Assembly (NCBI GenBank): GCA_030847615.1
Contig: JAUMIR010000005.1
Location: forward strand, 108,405,116-108,469,115
From: Gambelia wislizenii
Taxonomy: Eukaryota > Chordata > Lepidosauria > Squamata > Crotaphytidae
DNA length: 64,000 nt
Direction: 5' to 3'
Below are positions 56,839 through 64,000 of this stretch, piece after piece. Each line of letters opens with the position of its first letter. Within the stretch, counting starts at the first letter, position 1. Made by a program: the position numbers and the translations under genes. The notes under the pieces are model-generated. The model saw only the letters and a program-made list of their open reading frames with translations. It was not told the origin of the DNA and ran no database searches.

Positions 56839-57972
56839 ACCTTTGAGATTCCCCTGTCAGGGAAGATGGAGTTATGGGGGACCAGCATTTTGCCCTTGGT
56901 CATGAGTTCTGAGGAGAGAGAGGGAGAGAAGAGAGGACAGAGGAGGAGATCGGGACAGGAACAGCAAGCAGCAAAAGGGTGGTTGGTAGCCACAGCCTCT
57001 TTGTTGGGAGCGATAAGCTCCGAGCCTCCAGGTAGCCCAAGAACTAGAAAACTAAAAAAGATCTAAATACCTATTTGAAAAAACAAACCTAATGGTGTCA
57101 CACGGTATCTTGAGCAATGGAACCAAGGATGGATAGCAGAAGTGAAATCAGCTGATCCAGCTGGAGAAATGCAGAAGGAGAAGCGAAAAGAGTTTGGTAC
57201 ATTCTCGGAGCCCTTAGAGCTGCTGGCTGTATAGGAAAGAGCTGGGAACAGAGGGCAGTGAGAAGAGAGAAAGAGAGAGACGGAGAAAGCATTTGTGAGG
57301 CTGTCCATCACTGTTTTGCTTATTTTCAAGTTGTTTGTGAGTTCTCAAATCATTTTCTGCTTTTCCGGACTGAAGGTGGTACATGGGTTCACAAAATGAG
57401 AGGGAGAGGGAAAGAGAGACAGTAAATGTGGGGAACCAGTTTGCTCTGTTTGTTCTGTTTCTGATTCAAAAAGTGAAAGGTGTTGGGGTGTTTACAAACT
57501 GAGCAGAAATATAATCAGGTGAGAACTGTGTAAAGAAGCTGTGAAAAGAGAAGATTTTCAAAAACTGAGAGAAGAGTAAAGTATAAAGGAAGGAAAAGAA
57601 ATAATAGAAGAAGAGGGAGAGTGAAGAAGGAACGAAAGGATCTGTATGAGCAAACAGGAGAGAAAAGAGATGAGAAGACAGGGCAGCAGAAATTTAAAGT
57701 GGTAGAAGTTTAAAGGTTCTAAAGAGACTGGATGGAATCTAGGAAAATCAGTACAATTTACACTGATATTATACCTTTTTATGGGCTAGTTTCAATTTAC
57801 ATTTGTAAATTACATAAATATAATTTCATTCCAGTAAGAAAGCTTAGTATAAGGAGTAGTGTTATATCAGACTTATTGCTAATTTGTTATTTTTTATTTA
57901 AGTTATAATCTAAAGAATTCCTTTTTAATGAATTGAATCTAAAGGTATAAAGGTAATCTAAAGTCATAAAGA

Positions 57973-58012
<40 letters not shown>

Positions 58013-58526
58013 CTCAAATACAGAGGAATTTATACGGTTTAGGTGGTTGTATTTACTTTTTGATCGATAGATATTAATGCTTTGCTGATAAATGTATAAG
58101 TTTATGAATTAAGGAACTAATTGACGATTTAAGTTGATGAACTAAGGAAGAAATTAATGATTTAAATGAATTAAATTTAAATGAATTAAAGAAGATTGAT
58201 TGGTGGAAGGGTGAATTAATGAACAAAAGAATTTGTGGAAGATAAATAACTTAAGAGATAAGTCCTTATAGAAATTACAAAGTTCATGAACTGAATGAAT
58301 CAAAGAATTTAAGTTAATTTAATGAATTTGAAGAAACTTGTATGATAAAACTTAAAGAATTTATGAATTTGTGTGAGGCTAATATATTAAACGAAATTTA
58401 CATGAATTATAAAATTTGGAATTTATGAATTATAAATTAAAAGTCATACATTTCTTGATAGAGGGGTTGCTAGAGATTCAAGAGGGTTTTGGAAGGTGGA
58501 GATAAGAGAGTCCGAATCTCAAGTTA

Positions 58527-60548
58527 CCGTATATTCTGGCGTATAAGACGACTTTTGAGCACTCAAAAGTGCCCTCCAAAATTGACAGTTGTCTTATACG
58601 CTGGATACACTTTGCTTCACCTGCCTGCCTATCTCCTGCCTCTTCGCAAACGGAGCGAAGAGGCAGGAGATCGGGCAGGGGGTGAAGCAAAGTGCTCCTC
58701 CCTGCCACCCGCCCCCCCGCGCTTCCACCCTCCCTCCCGAAAGTCGCGGAACCGCGGCTTTGGGGGGGTGGTTAGGAAGCCCCCTCCTCCCTTCCCCTGC
58801 CCACTCCCCGTGCATCCAACCCCCTCCCTGAAAGCAGCAGAACCGCAGCTTTCAGGGAGGGGGGTGGCGGAGAAGCCCCCTCCTCCCTTCCCCCCACCCA
58901 CGCCCCGCGCATCCACCCCCCTCCCTGAAAGCAGCGGAACTGCTGCTTTCAGGGAGTGGGGGGGCGGAGAATCCCCCTCCTCCCTTCCCCCGCCCACCCC
59001 CTGCTTATCCACCCCCTCCCTGAAAGCAGCGGAACCGCTGCTTTCAGGGAGTGGGGGGGGCGGAGAATCCCCCTCCTCGCTTCCCCCGCCAACCCCCTGC
59101 TCATCCACCCCCTTCCCTGAAAGCAGCAGAACCGCTGCTTTCAGGGAGTGGGGGGGCGGAGAATCCCCCTCCTCCCTTCCCCCGCCCACCCCCTGCTCAT
59201 CCACACCCCTCCCTGAAAGCAGCGGAACCGCTGCTTTCAGGGAGTGGGGTGGCAGAGAATCCCCCTCCTCCCTTCCCCCACCCACCCCCTGCTCATCTAC
59301 CCCCTCCCTGAAAGCAGCGGAACCGCTGCTTTCAGGGACGGGGGGGCGGAGAATCCCCCTCCTCCCTTCCCCCGCCCACCCCCTGCTCATCCACCCCCCG
59401 ACTGGGGGGGCGGAGAATCCCCCTCCTCCCTTCCCCCCGCCCACCCCCGCTCATCCACCCCCCCTTCCCTGAAAGCAGCGGAACTGCTGCTTTCAGGGAG
59501 GGGGCAGAGAAGCCCCCTCCTCCCTTCCCCCCGCCCACCCCCCGCTCATCCACCCCCCTCCCTGACAGCAGCGGAACCGCTGCTTTCAGGGAGGGGTGGT
59601 GGTGGAGAAGCCCCCTCCTCCATTCCCCCCGACCACCCCCCACTCATCCACCCCCCTCCCTGAAAGCAGCGGAACCGCTACTTTCAGGGAAGGGGGTGGC
59701 AGAGAAGCCCCCTCCTCCCTTCCCCCGCCCACCGCCCGCTCATCCACCCCCCTCCCTGAAAGCAGCGGAACCGCTGCTTTCAGGGAGGGGGGGTGGCGGA
59801 GAAGCCCCCTCCTCCCTTCCCCCTGCCCACTCCCCATGCATCCACCCCCTCCCTGAAAGCCACAGAAACGCGCTTTCAGGGAGGGGGGGTGGCAGAGAAG
59901 CCCCCTCCTCCCTTCCCGCTGCCCACTCCCCATGCATCCACCCCCCTCCCTGAAAGCCGCAGAAACGCGCTTTCAGGGAGGGGGGTGGCGGAGAAGCCCC
60001 CTCCTCCCTTCCCCCCACCCATCCCCCGCGCATCCACCCCCCCTCCCGAAAGGCACAATTGGAAGCCCCCTACTCCCTGCCACCCTCCCAACCTCTGCCC
60101 AGCCACCCCCCTTCCCCAAAGGCTCGCTTTGGAGAGGGGGGGTGGCTGCGAAGCCCCTTCCCCCCTGCCACCCTCCACCCAGCCTCCCCCCTTCCCCATA
60201 GCCCCGTTTGGCCGCACAGCCTGCGGATCCCCCTCCTGCGCTCCCTCCTGGAAGGGAGCGCAGGAGGGGCATGCAGAGGCTGCGTGGCCAAACCGCGATT
60301 CGCCCCTTCTTCCCACCTTCCTGGAAGGTGGGGAGAAGGGGCGAACGTGCCCCTTTTGGGCGCACAGCCTCCGCATCCTCCTCCTGCGATCCCTCCTGGA
60401 AGGGAGCGTAGGAGGGGCATGCGGGGGCTATGCGTTGGAAGAGGGGGGTCGTCTTATAGGGCGAATATATCACAAACTCTGCATTTTACCTTAAAAATTG
60501 GGGGGGTCGTCTTATACGCCGGGTCGTCTTATACACCGGAATATACAG
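58527..60548. mobile_element. TA-flanked non-autonomous DNA element with hairpin minisatellite, 2022 bp
   Basis: The left end CCGTATATTCTGGCGTATAA (58527-58546), followed by GACGAC, is matched in inverted form at the right end by GTCGTCTTATACACCGGAAT and ATACAG (to 60548). TA flanks both sides (58525-58526, 60549-60550). A second partial copy of the end (GTCGTCTTATACGCC) lies just inside the right terminus at 60506-60520. The body holds a 17-bp perfect hairpin (ATCTCCTGCCTCTTCGC and its inverse, within 58610-58692), a tandem array of hairpins (58720-60060) and two large hairpins (60232-60268 and about 60385-60415). No transposase. The TA duplication points to Tc1/mariner-like mobilisation. 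Confidence 0.82.
58720..60060. repeat. GC-rich hairpin minisatellite, about 14 units of 93-98 bp
   Basis: The hairpin CTCCCTGAAAGCAGCGG-AA-CCGCTGCTTTCAGGGAG (17-bp arms) recurs with TGA landmarks at 58926, 59021, 59118, 59214, 59309, 59470, 59563, 59661, 59757, 59854 and 59951, with more diverged units at both edges (58735, 58835, 60045). Between hairpins lies a C-rich spacer of about 60 bp ('ccccctcctcccttcccccgcccacc'). One unit near 59395 has lost its hairpin. Long frames run through on both strands because of the composition; none is a gene. Confidence 0.92.
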
Positions 60549-60739
60549 TACTACTTTGTAGCAGATATAATGTGACACATTTTAAAGAACGGATCTTAAA
60601 TCTGAAACAATAGAGAAAAGAAAGGAGAAGTGGAAGAGAGGACATAAACAAAGTAAGAGAAAAGGTTAAAAACCCTTTAGAAAGATAATAACTGATTGAA
60701 AGTTGAGTGAAAGGGGTAAGGGATAAAACTAAGAACAAC

Positions 60740-61189
60740 TATGGCTTCAGGTGTGAGATTCAGGGCATATACAACCCCCCAAACTACACTGACAAGAAGA
60801 GGATCTATAGAAATGCCATCAAAAAACGTGGACATAAACACACAAATATTACAAGAACTGAGAGAATTTAAACATCAAATGAAGGAGGATTTTTAAAAGC
60901 TTGGAAAAAAGAACTAAAATCAAATATTGAAAGATTGGGTAAAAGGTTAGATAAACTAACAACGGAAATGAAAGACATGAAAAATGATCTGTAGAATGTT
61001 AAAAATAGAACACAAGTATTGGAGAGCCAATCAGATACAGTAATGTCAAAACAAGAGAGAGAGAGAAAATTAAATTTAATCCAAGAATTAAGATATTGGG
61101 AGAAATGTATTAAATTAAGACGTATATCGGAAAAGAAAAAAGAGAGTTTATATGAGGGAATAATCCCACCAATGGCACAATCCTTGGAC
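60740..61189 (+). pseudogene. L1 ORF1p start
   Basis: From the ATG at 60740 the plus strand reads 'MASGVRFRAYTTPQTTLTRR' and 'NTQILQELREFKHQMKEDF', then a stop and a Lys/Glu-rich coiled-coil region in shifted frames ('QERERKLNLIQELRYWEKC' near 61055-61110). The coiled coil resembles the ORF1 of the minus-strand L1 at 52.4 kb. Interrupted at 61190 by the CR1. Confidence 0.6.
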
Positions 61190-61543
61190 ATAGAATCACA
61201 GAATCATAGAATTGTAGAGTTGGAAGAGACCATGAGGGCCATCCAGTCCAACCCCCTGCCATGCAGGAAATCACGATCAAAGCATCCCTGACAGATGGCC
61301 ATCCAGCCTCTGTTTAAAGACCTCCAAGGAAGGAGACCCCACCACGCTCCAAGGGTGTGTGTTTCCACTCCCAAACAGCTCTTACTGTCAGAAAGTTCCT
61401 CCTAATGTTGCGGTGGAATCTCTGTTCCTGGAGCTTGCATCCATTGTTCCATGTTCTAGTCTCTGAAGCAGCAGAAAATAAGCTGGCTCCATCCTCAACG
61501 TGACACCCCTTCAAATACTTAAACACGGCTATCATATCACCAC

Positions 61544-63055
61544 TTAGCCATCTTTTTTCCAGGCTAAACATACCCAGCTCCCTACGTCTTTCCTCATAAG
61601 GCACGGTTTCACCATTTTAGTCGCCCTCTTCTGGACACGCTCCAATTTGTCAATATCCTTTTGGAATTGTGGTGGCCAGAACTGGACACAGTCTTCTAGG
61701 TGAGGCCTTACTAAGGCAGAATAGACCGGCACTATTACTTTCCTTGATCTAGACACTATACTTCTATTGATGCAGCCCATAATTGCATTGGCCTTTTTAG
61801 ATGCCGCATCACACTGTTGATTCATGTTCAACTTGTGGTCTACAAGGACTCCTAGATCCCTTTTGCATGCAGTCTCATTCAGCCAGGTCTCCCCCATCCT
61901 ATATCTATGCATTTCATTTTTCCGCCCTAAGTGCAGTACCTTACATTTCTCCGTATTGAATTTCATTTTGTTAGCTTTGGCCCAGCTCTCCAGTCTATCC
62001 ACGTCATTCTGAATTTTGATCCTGTCCTCTAGGGTATTAGCTACTCCTCCTAATTTTGTGTCATCTGCAAATTTGATAAGTATTCCCCTAATTCCATCAT
62101 CCAAGTCATTGATAAAGATGTTGAATAGAACTGGGCCCAGGACAGAACCCTGTGTCACCCCACTGGTCACTTCTTTCCAAGAGGAAGAGGAACCACTACT
62201 GAGCATGCTTTGGGTTCGGCCGGTCAACCAATTACAAATCCACTTAACAGTTAACTTGTCTATCCCACATTTTACAAGCCTGTTTGCAAGAATTGCATGG
62301 GGAACCTTGTCAAAGGCCTTACTGAAATCAAGGTATGCAATATCCATAGTGTTCCCTTCAACTACCAAGCTGGAAATTTTATCAAAAAAAGAAATCAGTT
62401 TACTCTGGCATGACTTTTTTTTCTGAAACCCATGTTGACTTTCTGTGATTATGGCATTGCCTTCTAAATGTTCGCAGACTCTCTGTTTAATGATCTGCTC
62501 TAGAATCTTCCCTGGTATCGATGTCAGACTAACTGGACGATAATTGTTTGTATCCTCTTTCTTTCCCTTTTTGAAGATGGGGACAACGTTTGCCCTCCTC
62601 CAGTCTGCTGGGACTTCTCCTGTTCTCCAGGAGTTCTCAAAGATTATTGCCAATGGCTCTGAGATTACATTTGCCAGCTCTTTTAATACTCTTGGATGTA
62701 GTGCATCTGGTCCTGGAGATTTAAATTCATATAGACTAAGAAGGTATTCCTCTACTACCTCTTTGCTTATTCTTTGCTGGATTTCCCCTATTGTGTCCTC
62801 TGTTCCATTATCCTCAGGTTGATCACCCTTTTCCTTTTCTGAAAACACTGAGGCAAAGAAGGTGTTGAGTAATTCTGCCTTTTCTCTGTCCCCTGTTAGC
62901 ATTTTGCCATCTTCTCCATGTAGTGGCCCTACCATTTCCTTCTTTTTCCTTTTGCTATGGATATACCCCCAAAAAACCTTTTTATTGTTCTGAACCTCTC
63001 TAGTGAGCCTGAGCTCATTCTGCACTTTAGCTTTTCTGAATTTACTCCTACACAA
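61544..63055 (-). pseudogene. CR1 ORF2, reverse transcriptase part (503 open codons)
   Basis: Non-LTR reverse transcriptase that would copy CR1 RNA at the insertion site. Residue numbers in this frame: 'SPGPDALHPRVLKEL' 113-127, 'NNYRPVSLTSIPGK' 170-183, 'HGFQKKKSCQ' 208-217, motif A 'YLDFSKAFDKVP' 241-252, motif B 'TQGSVLGPVLFNIFINDL' 301-318, motif C 'KFADDTKLGG' 328-337 with both Asp present, and the C-terminal '[16 protein letters not shown]' and 'YSALVRPHLEDCVQFW'. The catalytic core looks intact. The frame is not a full gene: it is joined to the endonuclease only across stops and shifts between 63056 and 63377, and its first codon is internal. Confidence 0.9.
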
Positions 63056-63376
63056 ATTTGCTATCTGTTTGAATTCTTCTGTGATGATTTCCCCCTTTTT
63101 TCATTTCCTATACATGTTCCATTTAAAACTTAGCTCTGTCGAAAATTCTTTAGTCATCTATCCTGGTTTCTCGAGACACCTCCCATTTTTCCTCCTCATT
63201 GGTGCTGTTTGAAATTGTGCCTTCAGTATCTCCCTTTTGAGAAAGTCCTATCCATCTTGAAGTCTCTTTTCTTTTGGTATTCCTGATCATGGGATCACCC
63301 CCACTATTTCCCTGAGTTTATTGAAATAAGCTGTCCTAAAGTCTAGGATGCATGAGTGGCTATGTCTGGCTTCTTT

Positions 63377-64000
63377 CTATTGTATAACAAACTCCAGGAG
63401 AAAATGATCACTCTCACCTAAGGATCCCACCACTTGCACTCCATTAACCAGGTCATCCCTGTTGGTTAGGATCACATCTAAAATAGCTGACCCCCTTGTT
63501 GCCTCTTCCATCTTTTGGACAATGAAATTGTCTTCCAGAGAAGTCAGGAATTTGCTAGACCTTGAAGTTTTGGTTGAGTTAGATTTCCAGCAAACATCAG
63601 GATAGTTGAAGTCACCCATCACTACTACATCTCTCCTTTCTGCGTGTGTGGTCTTCTGTTCTAGAAAGGCATCATCCAATTAGTCCGTCTGACTTGGGGG
63701 TCTGTAATAGAGTCCCACAATAGCATCCCTGTTGTCTCTCTCTCCTTTAATTTTTATCCAGATGCTCTCCACCTGGCTTTCAGTATTGATGTCATGGATC
63801 TCTTCACTGGTGTAAATATCTCTGATATATAATGCTATTCCTCCTCCTTTCCTGTTTGGCCTGTTTCTCTTATAAAGGTTATACCCCTCTGTTCCTAGAT
63901 TCCAATCATGAGACTCATCCCACCAGGTTTCAGCAATGCCTATTATATCATATTTGCTTTGTAGTGCTAGGAGTTCAAGTTCATCTCGCTTATTTCCCAT
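63377..64000 (-). pseudogene. CR1 ORF2, apurinic-like endonuclease part (partial)
   Basis: Two minus-strand frames divided by one stop near 63678. The first (63680-64000, open at the edge) has 'YDIIGIAETWWDESHDWN' with the catalytic Glu, and 'GGGIALYIRD'. The second (63377-63679) has 'VVVMGDFNYPDVCW' (GDFN box), 'SAILDVILTNRDDLV' and 'GSLGESDHFLLEF' with the SDH catalytic box. A further stop follows near 63376. This domain nicks the target DNA. All catalytic boxes are recognisable, so only few mutations separate it from an open frame; the N-terminus lies beyond the window. Confidence 0.88.

Larger units (their letters stand above)
56839..61190 (+). mobile_element. L1 LINE 5' region, interrupted
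   Basis: A purine-rich stretch (about 56890-57720, many GA-rich runs) precedes a start of ORF1 at 60740; this fits an L1 5' UTR, which is an inference from position. An (AT)n run is at 57980-58009. The element is entered by a 2-kb TA-flanked DNA element (58527-60548) and is cut at 61190 by a CR1. Confidence 0.5.
61191..64000 (-). mobile_element. CR1 LINE, long copy running off the window
   Basis: The 3' end is at 61191 ('tagaatcacagaatcatagaattg', CR1-type terminus on the minus strand). Upstream (rising coordinates) are a 503-codon RT frame and the apurinic endonuclease domain, which reaches the window edge. It is inserted in the L1 of 56.8-61.2 kb. The copy is much longer and better preserved than the three other CR1 copies here, so it is probably the youngest of them. 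Confidence 0.93.

Noticed and set aside
58489..59472. 327-codon plus-strand frame and 271-codon minus-strand frame as genes
   Set aside because: Both run through the hairpin minisatellite; units near 96 bp keep frames open on both strands. The proteins are Pro/Ser-rich or Gly/Glu-rich repeats without domain, start context or splice sites.
58720..60060. CRISPR-like array (palindromic repeats at regular spacing)
   Set aside because: The DNA is vertebrate. Spacers are near-identical C-rich sequence instead of unique spacers, and there are no cas genes. It is a tandem minisatellite in a transposon-like element.

Overview
The window looks like non-genic DNA from a squamate reptile (a lizard), probably an iguanian. 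The evidence is the repeat mix. It contains Sauria-type SINEs with a Bov-B-like 3' tail, a 5S rRNA-headed SINE of the same kind, Bov-B (RTE) LINEs, CR1 LINEs with the (ATTCTATG)n-type end, L1 and L2 fragments, hAT DNA transposons, many short inverted-repeat elements, and YR retrotransposon remains of Ngaro/DIRS type. The species cannot be fixed from the sequence. I found no host protein-coding exon, no functional RNA gene and no CpG-island promoter. Every long open frame that I could interpret belongs to a transposable element or to a low-complexity tandem array.

Layout. 0.8-1.3 kb: 3' end of a Ngaro-like element. 2.7-4.0 kb: two foldback elements. 4.06-10.95 kb: a nested stack. A Bov-B LINE (minus) is split by an LTR-like insert, which was itself entered by a complete but dead hAT transposon (8-bp target duplication) and by a nearly perfect 368-bp foldback MITE. 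11.6-12.4 and 15.2-16.0 kb: two copies of an LTR-like sequence with a TATA box. 14.8-16.7 kb: a Ngaro-like copy with tyrosine recombinase and SGNH-hydrolase remains. 17.4-18.0 kb: a MITE. 18.7-28.3 kb: Sauria SINEs, a 96-bp minisatellite, a LINE reverse transcriptase fragment, an L2 end and an LTR-like block. 30.4-37.6 kb: minisatellite, a third Ngaro-like end (minus), L2 and Bov-B pieces, an LTR candidate and a 5S-headed SINE. 38.9-48.7 kb: CR1 copies, one inside a Bov-B and one split by a MITE, plus further MITEs. 48.7-54.1 kb: two degenerate L1 copies on opposite strands, with a SINE and a Tigger-like MITE inside. 54.3-55.7 kb: the best Ngaro-like copy, with tyrosine recombinase followed by SGNH hydrolase. 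56.8-61.2 kb: L1 5' region and start of ORF1, entered by a 2-kb TA-flanked element filled with a hairpin minisatellite. 61.2-64.0 kb: a CR1 running off the right edge, with a 503-codon reverse transcriptase frame.

The genes do not work together as a host system. They are independent mobile elements in layers, and the nesting gives relative ages: Bov-B is older than the LTR-like insert, which is older than the hAT and foldback MITE, and CR1 is older than the GGAGATTATC-type MITE that split one copy. The points most worth a second look are the YR-SGNH retroelement remains with an intron-like junction, the hairpin-array element at 58.5-60.5 kb, and the GGAGATTATC MITE family with 3-bp target duplications. 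Stretches marked unassigned were read on both strands without recognising anything; a repeat library search could still place some of them.
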